Assembly: GCA_012034765.1 (NCBI GenBank)
Contig: JAAUOU010000015.1
Span: 1-50,391, forward strand
Reading direction: 5' to 3'
Source of the DNA: Pleurocapsaceae cyanobacterium CSU_1_1
GTDB taxonomy: Bacteria; Cyanobacteriota; Cyanobacteriia; Cyanobacteriales; Xenococcaceae
DNA length: 50,391 bases
The notes below the pieces were generated by a model. The model was not told the origin of the DNA, did no database searches, and saw nothing but the letters and a program-made list of their open reading frames with translations. A program made the translations under genes and the position numbers. This document shows positions 37,932-47,784 of the stretch, in pieces (the stretch's first letter is position 1; the number at the start of each line of letters is the position of its first letter).

Positions 37932-39640
37932 TTAAATCGGCTGCCATCCTTTATCCCACACAGAGATAGTAATGCGACCTCTAGCATCTCGCTGAAACTT
38001 ACCTTCTAAATTATTAACCTTAAAAAACTAAAGCTAGTTTCACGATTGTAGACGCTACGTAACTTATCTCGAATATCTGCTGAAGCATCTCCCCCTAGAG
38101 TTCTGGCTAAAGTTTGCTGCATCGCCCCCAAACTTACCGACTGATCCAAAGCAATGTCTGTTTGTCGAATTTTGCCTGAGTCGTCGGCTTGATAGCTAAG
38201 ATTTACGCGATCGGGAACTACATCATAGTAAACTAGCACCTTACTATTTGCCTGCAAACCTTGTCTTTCTGAATTGGGTTTACCCAAGGTACTCACTAGC
38301 TGGCTTTCTGAGCTTCCAGTGGTGAGGATAGGAATATTTAATTCATCTATAGGTTCTAAATCAGCTTTTGCAAGAGTTTTAGGCTGTTTTTGCTCGACTT
38401 TTGGCTCTTTTGTTAATTCAATTTCGCTTTGCTTTTGAGCTTCGGCTTCGGCTTCAGCTTCGGCTTCGGCTTTTAGCTTAGATTCTTCTGGGAATGTTTC
38501 ATCTTCGTTTGAGGTAGGAAATAAATCGGGCTGCTGTTGTGTTGTCTCGACATTTGCTGATGGCTCATTGCCAGGCGATCGCCAGAGATTAGAAACTACG
38601 ACATACCCTGCTGCAAACGTTCCTGCTGCTACGCCTGTAGCTACTAAGAGAAATAAACCTACCGTACTCAAGAGACTTTTATTTTTCTTAGGGCGACGGG
38701 GAGTGGGTTCAAATGCGACGGTGTTGTGAGGGTTGGTGAGCAAATCTCTGTTGCCAGAACTTCGATTGGGGGCAACATTTAAAGTCATTCCTGTCAGATT
38801 ATTCGCCCCACTGTTAATTGTGTTTTGATTGAGTGCATCTAACATTTCTTGAGCAGTGGCAAAGCGATCGCGGGGATGAAACCTTACAGCACGATCAATG
38901 ATGCCAGCCAATTCAGGGTCAAGATTAACCGCCTTTTCCTGCCAGATAATTTCACCATTACGGGGGTCGGTTTCTAGTTCATTTGGCGCTAATCCTGTCA
39001 ACAAAAAAATGGCCGTTAAGCCCAAACTGTAGAGATCGCTTGAATAAATCGGGCGACCTGCTGCCTGTTCTGAGGACATATAGCCAGGAGTCCCAATCGA
39101 GGCAGAGTAGGTACTGTGAGAATTGCCGTTAACCTCAGTGGCGATCGCCTCTTTAACCGCACCAAAATCAATGAGAAATGGTAGCTGATCCCCTTTACGC
39201 AAGATAATATTTTCTGGCTTAATATCTCGATGGATAATTCGACGGCTATGCACATAGTTGAGAACGGGTAAAATCTGCTTGAGAATCTGCCTAACTTCAT
39301 CACGGTGCAGATTGCCTTCTTGCTCCCAATATTGATTGAGGGTTAACCCCTCTATCCATTCTTGAACTAGGTAAAATTTGTCGTCTTCAGAAAAATAAGC
39401 ATAAAGCTGCGGAATTTGACTGCTACCGTTGCCTAACTCTTCTAAAATTGCTGCTTCTCGCTGAAAACGCTCTTTCATCCAGGGAGGCATCTTCGGCTGC
39501 TTAACAATCGGTTTTAGTTGCTTAAGGACGCACTTTCGTCCCGACGGCATATGATTATCGACCGTTAGATAAGTTTCCCCAAAGCCCCCTCTACCCAGAG
39601 TCTTAATAATGCGATAGCGGTTATTTAATAGTGCTGTCAT
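37932..39640 (-). CDS. Ser/Thr protein kinase with transmembrane segment, frame broken near C-terminus
   Basis: 569 residues after repair. Kinase domain with LGRGGFGETYLTV, Lys in CVLKQLKP, HRDIKPENIIL, DFGAVK and GTPGYMSSEQAAGRPIYSSD. A membrane helix lies near residue 335 (LLSTVGLFLLVATGVAAGTF). A low-complexity Glu/Ala segment and an extracytoplasmic C-terminal domain follow. The frame stops early at 38006, but the next frame continues KVNNLEGKFQRDARGRITIS then VWDKGWQPI to a stop at 37932. One T in the coding-strand T6 run (38022-38027) fixes it. The FHA transporter is one conceivable target; that is speculation. Confidence 0.87.
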
Positions 39641-39740
39641 ATTTATGTGAGATGAACGGCTATTGAGCTAAAAACAACTCGACTATTCTTATTTTAGAGT
39701 GGGCAAAAGATAACGACGAACTTACAGCTTGACTATCAAC

Positions 39741-40280
39741 CTATTTAAGATCTAATAAACCTTTTTCTTTGAGCTTGGGATTAAATCTAATCTCCATTTT
39801 TACTCCGCGATCGCTCAACTGCTTAAGGATTTGAGCCTCTACCCGTCTGGCCACCTGTTTTCTTATTTTAATTTGCTTTGATTGTTCGCTCTGCTGATAC
39901 TGTGCCTTTTCTTCCTCTGTCATAGCAGGGTTAGCATCAATTGGCTCTGTCCAAAGCTGGTGCTGAATATCATTACCAATCGGAGTTTTACCATTTTCGG
40001 CAATCCAGGCTGAGGCAATTTCTGCTAAAACTGTCCGACTCGGACGAGCAATCATTTGAATTTTAACCCAATAACAATGTTGAGGTTGTCTAATTAAGTG
40101 TTGCTTGAGACTTAAATAAACATCACGGGAATATCCAACATACACCATCGAGCGATCGCCATCAAATACTGCATAGACCCCAATTTTTCCAGCCACATCT
40201 TCATCGATCTGACCATCGGCAGTTAAATATGGTCGGTATTCTAAACTATCTAGAGGTGGTGTTTTGGTTTGAGTAGACAT
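39741..40280 (-). CDS. GIY-YIG nuclease-fold protein
   Basis: 179 residues. The GIY-YIG core is KIGVYAVFDGDRSMVYVGYS followed by RDVYLSLKQHL, here written GVY and YVG, and the basic RPSRTVLAEIASAWIAENG contributes the rest. The C-terminal third is charged and helical (MTEEEKAQYQQSEQSKQIKI). Typical of a cyanobacterial conserved family; substrate unknown. Complete, ATG start. Confidence 0.75.
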   Translation of the reverse strand: MSTQTKTPPLDSLEYRPYLTADGQIDEDVAGKIGVYAVFDGDRSMVYVGYSRDVYLSLKQHLIRQPQHCYWVKIQMIARPSRTVLAEIASAWIAENGKTPIGNDIQHQLWTEPIDANPAMTEEEKAQYQQSEQSKQIKIRKQVARRVEAQILKQLSDRGVKMEIRFNPKLKEKGLLDLK

Positions 40281-40404
40281 AATGGGGCTTAAATTTGGAC
40301 AGCGATCGCCATCAGTGTTGGATTAACAGTGCCTCAACTGCGGTGGAGAGGTGCAAAAATCAAGCTGCTGAGTAATTTAAATAATTTTAAGTAATTTAGT
40401 AATT

Positions 40405-40728
40405 TTAGTGAACTTTGCGGTAAATAGCGCACAAGCGACTAGGCTGAAAAATTTTGGCTTGAAACATGAAGTTGGGGGGAACGTTGATAATTATATATTC
40501 GCTGTTGTTGTGATACTGCTCAAATTCTCTTGGCATACCTTTTGGTGTCTGCTGACTGTAGGGGACTGGTTGAAACAGTAAATCAGTAAATTTAATCGCC
40601 GTTTCCTGTAATCTTTGACTAATTTGTTCGGTGAATGTCTGATTAGTTAATAGACTAAATAAAATTTCTTTGGCTTGGGAGTCTAAAGTGAAAGTTGCGT
40701 CAAAGTTTTTGACTATTCTTAAACCCAT
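40405..40728 (-). CDS. Conserved-looking hypothetical protein, 107 residues
   Basis: I do not recognise this protein. It has no membrane segment. Features: DATFTLDSQAKEILFSLLTN, TEQISQRLQETAIKFTDLLF and a C-terminal hydrophobic stretch with INVPPNFMFQAKIFQPSRLC. Codon pattern and full open frame support a real gene. No RNA or repeat nearby. Confidence 0.55.
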   Translation of the reverse strand: MGLRIVKNFDATFTLDSQAKEILFSLLTNQTFTEQISQRLQETAIKFTDLLFQPVPYSQQTPKGMPREFEQYHNNSEYIIINVPPNFMFQAKIFQPSRLCAIYRKVH

Positions 40729-40899
40729 TGTTTCAATATTGATGACATATAAAGACTATTCAAGATAGTATCAGAAATTTTTGCGTAATTATTCGCTGTT
40801 AATTTTTCGTATTCAATAGCCCAAACATTCCACAATGTAGCTACAATATTCAGCTAAATCGCGGTTAACTTATGACTTATTAGCTTGCTTTTAAAAAGT

Positions 40900-41274
40900 T
40901 TAAAGCGTATTTAAATAACTGAGTAGGTCTGCCATTTCTTTTTTACTTGGCTGAAACTTTGGCATAGGGGGAGTCTTTCCGCTGGTTACTTGAGTAATTA
41001 TATCTCTTGATGATTTACGCTTGGAAATATGTTCTAATCTTGGTCCGACACTTCTTTCTGCCTGTAGATTATGGCATCCTGCACAGTTAATTTGAAAAAT
41101 AGCCAAGCCATTTTGAGGATCGCCATCGAGAGTTAAAACTTGATAAGCATAAGGATCGGCAGATCTTTGCCAATAGATACCCAGAATGCCCAAGCCGATC
41201 ACCAGCATTACTGCCATGATGATTATTGTAAGGCGATTTAGCCAAGCGTAGGATTGGGCTAACTGGTTATCCAC
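40900..41274 (-). CDS. cytM: Cytochrome c_M-like membrane-anchored c-type cytochrome
   Basis: About 124 residues from the GTG at 41274; a TTG at 41292 would add six. A membrane anchor (IIIMAVMLVIGLGILGIYW) precedes one heme c domain: IFQINCAGCHNLQAERSVGP with the CxxCH site, then SRDIITQVTSGKTPPMPKFQ with the Met ligand in PPMPKF, and DLLSYLNTL. This pattern matches cytochrome cM. It probably carries electrons on the lumenal or periplasmic side. It is divergent from petG. Confidence 0.78.
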   Translation of the reverse strand: MDNQLAQSYAWLNRLTIIIMAVMLVIGLGILGIYWQRSADPYAYQVLTLDGDPQNGLAIFQINCAGCHNLQAERSVGPRLEHISKRKSSRDIITQVTSGKTPPMPKFQPSKKEMADLLSYLNTL

Positions 41275-41516
41275 TATTAATTTAAAAAACAAGAATGTTT
41301 ACTTATGTTTACCATGATTAATAAAATAACTCACAATCCTGATCAAAGGCTAGCTAACAAATCAGCAATTAGCTCCCATGGTGTTAATTATTGCATTCTG
41401 GCGTAAAGCTTGAGGGAATTGTAATTTGCCCAACTACAGAAAAATCTAGATGACAGGCTTGCCGATATTAGCGTAGGATATAGTCAAATTAGATAATTTT
41501 TTAAGGAGACACTTTA

Positions 41517-41633
41517 GTGATCGAACCTCTACTTCTAGGAATTGTACTGGGCTTGATTTTTATCACTTTAGCAGGACTATTTTTTGCTGCGTATATGCAG
41601 TACAAACGAGGTAGCAAGCTGGGTATTGACTAG
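41517..41633 (+). CDS. petG: Cytochrome b6f complex subunit 5 (PetG)
   Basis: A 38-residue protein, GTG start, reading [14 protein letters not shown] then [18 protein letters not shown] and ending KLGID. This is PetG, a single-helix subunit needed for b6f stability. AAGGAG at 41503-41508 lies 8 nt before the start. Followed by a strong intrinsic terminator. It is divergent from cytM, so both electron-transport genes share a promoter region of about 240 bp. Confidence 0.94.
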   Translation: MIEPLLLGIVLGLIFITLAGLFFAAYMQYKRGSKLGID

Positions 41634-41710
41634 TATATTGATAAGTTTATTTTTAACTACAAAAGTTAACACCACTAGATAATCATCATCAACTAATCAT
41701 CAATTGAAGG

Positions 41711-41743
41711 ATGAAGAAACAAAATACGTTTCTTCATTTTTTT
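41711..41743 (+). terminator. Intrinsic terminator of petG
   Basis: Perfect 10-bp stem ATGAAGAAAC (41711-41720) / GTTTCTTCAT (41728-41737), 7-nt loop, then a run of T to 41743. Confidence 0.92.
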
Positions 41744-41762
41744 AATATAAGTACATAATTTA

Positions 41763-42236
41763 TTACTTCTGGACGGGAGCAAAATTTTGAATAAACTTCA
41801 GGTCTGGAATCTTACCATGAAACTCCAGTTCAGCTTGTCTAGCATTTAAAGAGTCAGACAACTCGATTTTGATATAGCTTGCTGGCTTGATAGGAAGTAG
41901 TTGTGACCATTCGATCGCCGTAATGCCTGGTTCAACTTCTATACCCTCCCAATAGATTTCGGGGTAGAGATTATCTATTTGGCTAGATTCTAGGCGATAT
42001 AAATCCAGATGATATAAAGGTATGCGACCATCTAAATATTCGTTAATGAGAGTGAAAGTGGGGCTGACGATTGATTCTTTAATTCCTAAACCGCGACCAA
42101 TTCCTTGAACTAAAGTAGTTTTTCCTGCACCCAAGTTACCCATCAACAACAATGTAGAACTAGGAGGTAAATGTTTACCCAATAGGCAACCAAAATCAAG
42201 AGTAGTTTCGAGAGTCGGTAAAAGTATCTTTGGCAC
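41763..42236 (-). CDS. tsaE: tRNA threonylcarbamoyladenosine biosynthesis ATPase TsaE
   Basis: 157 residues. Walker A LLMGNLGAGKTTLVQGIGRG, then the SPTFTLINEY block and the DLYRLES motif, typical of TsaE (YjeE). It works with TsaB and TsaD in t6A formation on ANN-decoding tRNAs. GTG start, the only start before the conserved part. Converges with petG across the terminator at 41711. Confidence 0.92.
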   Translation of the reverse strand: MPKILLPTLETTLDFGCLLGKHLPPSSTLLLMGNLGAGKTTLVQGIGRGLGIKESIVSPTFTLINEYLDGRIPLYHLDLYRLESSQIDNLYPEIYWEGIEVEPGITAIEWSQLLPIKPASYIKIELSDSLNARQAELEFHGKIPDLKFIQNFAPVQK

Positions 42237-42541
42237 GAATTAAAAACTGTTATTGGGGAATAAAAAGTTAAAAATTTTGTTTGGCTATGCTCGTCAAAGC
42301 AAGACCAGCTTAAGGCTGAGAAAAGTTCATTAAAAGTTTATCTTATTTGACCCTTGACAATACACTTCCTTTATATTGAGTTGATATATTTATAAATAAG
42401 CCAAGTAACTTTAAGTTGGGATAACAAAGTAAAGCGGACTAATTAGACTGTAATGCTTTGTTACTTCCCTTTTATTTTTTACCCATTAAGAATACACTTT
42501 AATTGCTTTAAGCAAAAGCCAAGCAAGACGCTGTTGATAGA
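42237..42541. other. Gap between yvcK and tsaE
   Basis: 305 bp without an ORF. An inverted repeat TAACAAAG (42422-42429) / CTTTGTTA (42456-42463), extendable to GGGA/TCCC, may be a 3' hairpin of yvcK (minus strand). No strong T tract follows on that strand. Confidence 0.45.
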
Positions 42542-43882
42542 TTAAATTTTAGGTTGCCATTTGCCACTGTACCAACGCAACAAAACTCTAGCAAGCTGAC
42601 TAGAACTGTGGCGCACATGACCTCTAACCGAATCTTCTTCCATCACGTTTGCCATCACGATTCTACGGTTAAGTTTAGCAATTTCGTGACGGTCTAAATC
42701 AACAGGATGTGAGTTTTCTAAAGCATAACGTTCTAGGGATACAGCACTAGGGGGTTTACGATGCACTAAAACCGCATCAAACAATTTGCCTTTACTAATG
42801 CGATCAATCTCTCTAATGTGATCAGCAACGGTGTAACCTTCTGTTTCGCCAGGCTGAGTCATAATGTTGCAGATATAAATACGAGGAACATCGGCATTGG
42901 CGATCGCATCTCGGATTTCAGGCACTAAAAGATTTGGCACAATACTGGTATAGAGACTACCAGGGCCAATAATAATATATTCTGCTTCTTCAATAGCCTT
43001 GACTGCGGAGGGTAGCGCAGGAGGGTTAGCGGGGATACAGCCAATATTTTTAATTCTACCTTTGGCTTCAGGAATGTTAGACTCTCCCTCAATCAGTCTG
43101 CCATCTTCCATTTCTGCCCATAAGCTAACATCACTGAGGGTAGCAGGCAATACTTTACCACTAATGGCTAAAACTTTTGAGCTAGCAGTTGCCGCCTGTT
43201 CCAAGTCCCCTGTAATCTCGCTCATTACCGTGAGAAACAAATTGCCAAAACTATGTCCGACTAGTCCATCTCCCGCCTTAAAACGATATTGAAATAGCTC
43301 AGTGAGTAATTCTTCTTCATCAGCTAAGGCTGCTAGACAGTTACGAATATCCCCAGGGGGTAATACGCCAATCTCTCTTCTGAGTCTACCTGAAGACCCT
43401 CCATCGTCGGCTACTGTAACGATCGCCGTAATATTACTGCTATATTCTTTAAGCCCTCGCAAGAGGGTAGACAGACCCGTGCCACCACCGACAACCACAA
43501 TCTTAGGACCACGGTTGAGACGGCGACGATCTAACAACATATCTACTAGTTTTTTGTCCTTATCTACTCCCAATACATCGCTAATTGAACCCATGGTGCG
43601 GGACTGTCCCCAAATAATCAGAAATATACCTGCAACTAAAACAATTGGTCCTGAAATATAGCTGGGGACAACGGTAGTTAAAAATTCAAGAATTTTGGCA
43701 GTAAAGGAAAGTAAACGATAAACTGGCGTAAGCTTACTCCAGATCGCCGAACCAATCACCGCTAACAGAAAACCACTGGCACTGATGAGTAACCACCTTT
43801 TAATAAATAATCCAGGAGACAGCCATTTAAATAACCGATTATGGCGACGAGATTTTTTATTATGGGAGGATGAATTTTTCAT
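42542..43882 (-). CDS. yvcK: YvcK/CofD-like gluconeogenesis factor (GAK system-type)
   Basis: 446 residues. Two N-terminal hydrophobic segments ([34 protein letters not shown]), then the nucleotide-sugar-binding core [48 protein letters not shown], and [20 protein letters not shown]. These are the YvcK/CofD-like signature. YvcK is linked to cell-wall and carbon metabolism in other bacteria. The membrane-bound N-terminus is common in cyanobacterial and some other members. Divergent from ruvC. Confidence 0.9.
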   Translation of the reverse strand: MKNSSSHNKKSRRHNRLFKWLSPGLFIKRWLLISASGFLLAVIGSAIWSKLTPVYRLLSFTAKILEFLTTVVPSYISGPIVLVAGIFLIIWGQSRTMGSISDVLGVDKDKKLVDMLLDRRRLNRGPKIVVVGGGTGLSTLLRGLKEYSSNITAIVTVADDGGSSGRLRREIGVLPPGDIRNCLAALADEEELLTELFQYRFKAGDGLVGHSFGNLFLTVMSEITGDLEQAATASSKVLAISGKVLPATLSDVSLWAEMEDGRLIEGESNIPEAKGRIKNIGCIPANPPALPSAVKAIEEAEYIIIGPGSLYTSIVPNLLVPEIRDAIANADVPRIYICNIMTQPGETEGYTVADHIREIDRISKGKLFDAVLVHRKPPSAVSLERYALENSHPVDLDRHEIAKLNRRIVMANVMEEDSVRGHVRHSSSQLARVLLRWYSGKWQPKI

Positions 43883-44033
43883 CTGGGATCGAGGCGGTTT
43901 TCGGGATAAATACCAGAGTCGTTAAGATAAACATATCCTATTGTGGTGTAATTGAGTTGGCAGGTAGCCATAATCAAAAGGGTAATCTTCAAAATAGAGT
44001 TTATGGTTCTAAGGTTAATCGGATCTGGCTCAA

Positions 44034-44540
44034 ATGGGAATTAAAATCTTAGGATTAGATCCAGGAATAGCTATTTTGGGCTTTGGCAGCATTATTTGTC
44101 AGGCATCGGCAGAAATTTCCTTAGATTTAGATGTAGCCTCGGTACAGCTTGAGGACTATGGCGTTATTGAAACCGCTGCCAAGACACCTTTTGGCGATCG
44201 CCTCTGTACGATTTATGACGATCTCCATGCTGTGATTAAAGAGATTCAGCCTGATTTAGTTGCAGTAGAGAAATTGTTTTTTTACCGCATGAGTCATACT
44301 ATCACTGTCGCTCAAGCCAGAGGAGTCTTAATGTTAGTTTTAGGACAATCTGGTTTGCCTTATGTGGAATTTGCCCCACCAGAGGTCAAGAAAGCTTTAA
44401 CAGGCTACGGTAATGCTCAGAAGATAGAGGTTCAAGAAGCAGTTGCACGAGAACTTGCTTTAGATTTTATTCCTCGTCCTGATGATGCTGCTGATGCTCT
44501 GGCGATCGCTTTAACGGCTTGGTTTCATCAAAGTGTTTAA
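44034..44540 (+). CDS. ruvC: Holliday junction endonuclease RuvC
   Basis: 168 residues. Acidic catalytic residues are placed as in Ruv[14 protein letters not shown] near the start, [20 protein letters not shown] in the middle, and [11 protein letters not shown] near the end. [16 protein letters not shown] is a family block. It resolves Holliday junctions with RuvAB. ATG at 44034; complete. Confidence 0.95.
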   Translation: MGIKILGLDPGIAILGFGSIICQASAEISLDLDVASVQLEDYGVIETAAKTPFGDRLCTIYDDLHAVIKEIQPDLVAVEKLFFYRMSHTITVAQARGVLMLVLGQSGLPYVEFAPPEVKKALTGYGNAQKIEVQEAVARELALDFIPRPDDAADALAIALTAWFHQSV

Positions 44541-44554
44541 TTGTTGGTTGTTCG

Positions 44555-45463
44555 TTATCGAATACCACAGCCAGCTTGGGCTATTTTCCGTAACGGAACA
44601 CTGTCGGTGAGTTGTAGCACCTGCTTAAAAGCCTGGGTTGCAGCATTAGCCTGGGATGTTTGGCAGAGGCTAGTTCCTTGATAGAGCAAATTGATTGCTT
44701 GTTGTTGATCGGTTAAATTATCTCTTTGTAAAATCCGCTCGAAAGTTTCCATAGCTTGAGCATAATTACCCAATCGATAGAGAGCAATACCTTTCCCCTG
44801 TTGAGCAGCTAAATGATTAGGTTGGTAGCTTAAAGACTGCTTAAAAGCAGCTAATGCCTGTTGATTTTGCTGGAGTTCTAACAAACTTTGTCCCTGTCGT
44901 CTCCAGGCGATCGCTAATGAAAAATTTTTTTCATCTGTTGGTGGTTGAGACTGGAGTAGGGCGATCGCTTTTTTACTAGCTGTTAGAGCCTGTTCATGTT
45001 GGGCTAGATCGAATAAGACCTGATTTTGATTGAGCCAAAAAGTTGCATTCTGCGGGTTAATGGCGATCGCCTGTTGAAAAGCAGTCAATGCATCCTGAGA
45101 TTGACCCAAGTGATATAAAGCCTCCCCACGGCAGTTCCAAGCTAGATCTGCTTGCTGGTTAAGAACAGTAGCTTGAGAACAGGATTGTAGTGCTTTTTGA
45201 TACTGGTTTAATTTTAATAATGCAGCTCCACGATTAGCCCATAATAAATAGGATCGAGCCGAATCAGTCTTCAATAGTTGATCGTAAGCGGCAACAGCTA
45301 AAGAATATTTTTCTTGCGCTAATAAATTGTTAGCTTGCTGTGTTTGTTGAATCTGCTTTGTTTGAAGATGTTTAACAACTAAAGTAAATCCTAATCCGAT
45401 AATTCCGCCAATACCTAGGAGGAAAATTATGATGGTTAATAATCGCAAAAATTTTACGTTCAC
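44555..45463 (-). CDS. Membrane-anchored TPR protein
   Basis: 302 residues: an N-terminal anchor (LLTIIIFLLGIGGIIGLGFT) followed by six or so TPR units, seen as AAYDQLLKTDSARSYLLWAN, LKLNQYQKALQSCSQATVLN, GQSQDALTAFQQAIAINPQN, QNQQALAAFKQSLSYQPNHL and LGNYAQAMETFERILQRDNL. Probably a periplasm- or cytoplasm-facing scaffold. GTG start. Converges with ruvC, 14 bp stop to stop. Confidence 0.82.
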   Translation of the reverse strand: MNVKFLRLLTIIIFLLGIGGIIGLGFTLVVKHLQTKQIQQTQQANNLLAQEKYSLAVAAYDQLLKTDSARSYLLWANRGAALLKLNQYQKALQSCSQATVLNQQADLAWNCRGEALYHLGQSQDALTAFQQAIAINPQNATFWLNQNQVLFDLAQHEQALTASKKAIALLQSQPPTDEKNFSLAIAWRRQGQSLLELQQNQQALAAFKQSLSYQPNHLAAQQGKGIALYRLGNYAQAMETFERILQRDNLTDQQQAINLLYQGTSLCQTSQANAATQAFKQVLQLTDSVPLRKIAQAGCGIR

Positions 45464-45641
45464 ATTATGTTATTTACTAATTGGTTCAAAATAGCTATTT
45501 TGACTCGATCTTGTTCTAACTTTATCAGATCGGTTTAAAACTAGTTACTACTTGCGGATAATTCAACTCAAAAGCTTTAAACCCATACCTAAACGGTACA
45601 ATTGCGATAGCATTTACTTTTACATCTTCAATTGTAATTTT

Positions 45642-46877
45642 ATGACTGCCACTCCCTTCAAACAAACTAATGTTGCTGCTGTACCCGATCAACTAGGGCG
45701 TTTTGGCCCTTATGGTGGTAAATACGTTCCCGAGACTTTGATGCCAGCTTTGGCTGAATTGGAAACTGCTTATAACCAGTATAAAAACGACCCTGATTTT
45801 ACTCAAGAGCTTCAAGGATTATTAAAAGATTATGTTGGTCGGGCAAATCCCCTCTATTTTGCCGAACGTTTGAGTCAGCACTATGCTCGTGCCGATTTTC
45901 AGCCTGAAATATATCTAAAGCGAGAAGATTTAAACCATACGGGAGCGCACAAGATTAATAATGCCTTAGCCCAGGCATTACTCGCTATTCGCATGGGTAA
46001 ACAGCGGATCATCGCCGAAACAGGTGCTGGTCAACATGGAGTAGCTACCGCCACAGTCTGCGCTCGTTTTGGTCTGGAATGTATTATTTACATGGGCGTA
46101 CAAGATATGGAAAGACAGAAACTCAATGTCTTTCGCATGCGCCTACTGGGAGCAAAGGTAGAGCCAGTCTCCGCTGGTACAGGAACATTAAAAGATGCTA
46201 CCTCCGAAGCTATTCGAGATTGGGTAACAAATGTTGAAAGCACTCACTATATTTTGGGTTCAGTGGCTGGTCCCCATCCTTATCCCATGATGGTACGAGA
46301 TTTTCATGCTGTAATTGGTCGTGAAACTCGCCAGCAATGTGCTGAAAAATGGGGTGGACTACCTGATATTTTGATCGCCTGTGTTGGCGGTGGCTCAAAT
46401 GCCATGGGCTTATTTTATGAGTTTATTCCTGAAGCTAGCGTCCGCATGATTGGTGTAGAAGCTGCGGGGGAAAGTGTGGCATCGGGTAAACATGCTGCTA
46501 CTCTGACTGAAGGTCGTCCTGGGGTCTTGCATGGGGCAATGAGCTATTTATTACAGGATACCCAAGGACAAATTATCGAGGCTCATTCGATCAGTGCAGG
46601 GTTAGATTATCCTGGGGTAGGGCCAGAGCATAGTTATCTTAAAGATACTCAACGAGCAGAATATTATGCCGTGACTGACACAGAAGCGATCGCTGGTTTG
46701 CGTCTATTATCGCAATTAGAAGGTATTATTCCCGCCCTAGAAACCGCTCATGCTTTTGCTTATTTAGAGCAGCTTTGTCCTCAATTAACAGGAACTCAGC
46801 GCATTGTCTTCAACTGTTCAGGTAGAGGAGATAAAGACGTACAAACCGTAGCTAACTATCTTGGCGATCTGCTGTAA
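45642..46877 (+). CDS. trpB: Tryptophan synthase beta subunit
   Basis: 411 residues from the ATG at 45642, which gives the usual [15 protein letters not shown] opening; a longer frame upstream starts only with non-conserved residues. [20 protein letters not shown], the PLP lysine in [20 protein letters not shown], and the glycine-rich [12 protein letters not shown] phosphate cup are all present. It joins indole and serine to tryptophan. trpA is not adjacent, as usual in cyanobacteria. Complete. Confidence 0.97.
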   Translation: MTATPFKQTNVAAVPDQLGRFGPYGGKYVPETLMPALAELETAYNQYKNDPDFTQELQGLLKDYVGRANPLYFAERLSQHYARADFQPEIYLKREDLNHTGAHKINNALAQALLAIRMGKQRIIAETGAGQHGVATATVCARFGLECIIYMGVQDMERQKLNVFRMRLLGAKVEPVSAGTGTLKDATSEAIRDWVTNVESTHYILGSVAGPHPYPMMVRDFHAVIGRETRQQCAEKWGGLPDILIACVGGGSNAMGLFYEFIPEASVRMIGVEAAGESVASGKHAATLTEGRPGVLHGAMSYLLQDTQGQIIEAHSISAGLDYPGVGPEHSYLKDTQRAEYYAVTDTEAIAGLRLLSQLEGIIPALETAHAFAYLEQLCPQLTGTQRIVFNCSGRGDKDVQTVANYLGDLL

Positions 46878-46918
46878 AACTTAGTTGTAGTCAAATTGTG
46901 TTGTATTACTTTAGTTGA

Positions 46919-47017
46919 TTTAAATATAGCGATCGCGCTTTAATTGAGCAATATCCAGAAGCGATCGCCCGTTATACTGCCCTCGATCGCGCTCTCCAAT
47001 ACCTCAATCGAATGTAA
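46919..47017 (+). other. Short coding-like remnant
   Basis: A 32-residue open stretch reads SDRALIEQYPEAIARYTALD then RALQYLNRM before a stop. It has no start codon and looks like the end of a lost gene; HIP1 sites flank it. I cannot name the family. Confidence 0.3.
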
Positions 47018-47057
47018 AAAGTAGCGATCGCGTTTGAAAACTTAGCCAGAAACATAT

Positions 47058-47671
47058 TTACCAAATCGGCAACTGCTCGATTTTTTGTAGTGTTAAATCT
47101 AGGTAAGTATAATTTTTGCCTGAAACTTTTTTTTGTCCGAAATAACCTGTATCTCCATCGTGAGCGTGATCGCCACTAATTTGAGCAATGTAACGTCCTT
47201 GTTGAGATGCTCGATTAAAAGGCGAGCCGACCGTCAATGACCAGCGTGATGGAAAGACAAACTTAGGAAGATCTTCGATAAGCGATCGCCCCCCAGACTT
47301 CTATTAGCTGCCGAGTAAGGGAAGACATCTCGGACTGAGACACAGTTAGGATACTTTTTTACCAAACGATCTACAAATTTTTCTTCTCCAGGGGTTAATT
47401 GATTGGCAGAAGAATCACCCACTCCTGTATAAAAAACGATATAACAATTGCTCGTTGCATCTGGGTCAGAATTGGGAATTTTGTTAGAAGGTAATTTTTT
47501 AAACCGATTTTTTTGCTCGCTTAAAAGTTCTAAATCTTGATTTACCCACCATACTAGAGTGCCAACAGGTGAAAGAGTTCCCCAAATTAAGAGGATTGTT
47601 CCCGCCAATAATAATAATTTCCCAGTCGTACCACCAAACCATGAAAGAATTTTGCCAGTGAAGCCAAACAT
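47058..47671 (-). CDS. Unrecognised membrane-associated protein, frame broken at a G6 tract
   Basis: The first frame (47234-47671) gives an N-terminal region with a membrane helix (TTGKLLLLAGTILLIWGTL), then YIVFYTGVGDSSANQLTPGE, RDVFPYSAANRSLGG. The second frame continues with RSLIEDLPKFVFPSRWSLTV and GSPFNRASQQGRYIAQISGD to LDLTLQKIEQLPIW. Adding one G to the coding-strand G6 (plus-strand C6 at 47289-47294) joins them into 204 residues. The join lies at a HIP1 site, so an internal deletion there is an alternative. Function unknown. Confidence 0.6.
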
Positions 47672-47784
47672 AATAGCGCGATCGCGAATTTTTCCAACTT
47701 TGGATAGATTTATTGAGCAGTCGTATTTTAATAATCTTTGGTTATACTTTTGAAGATTTAACTTAAGATTTAACTATTTTGTAG

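Noticed and set aside
42354-42385. Sigma-70-like TTGACA promoter on the plus strand
   Set aside because: No -10 box at the right spacing, and it would transcribe only antisense into yvcK.
43870-44052. 60-residue frame before ruvC
   Set aside because: No ribosome binding site, spans the divergent promoter region and overlaps the ruvC start.
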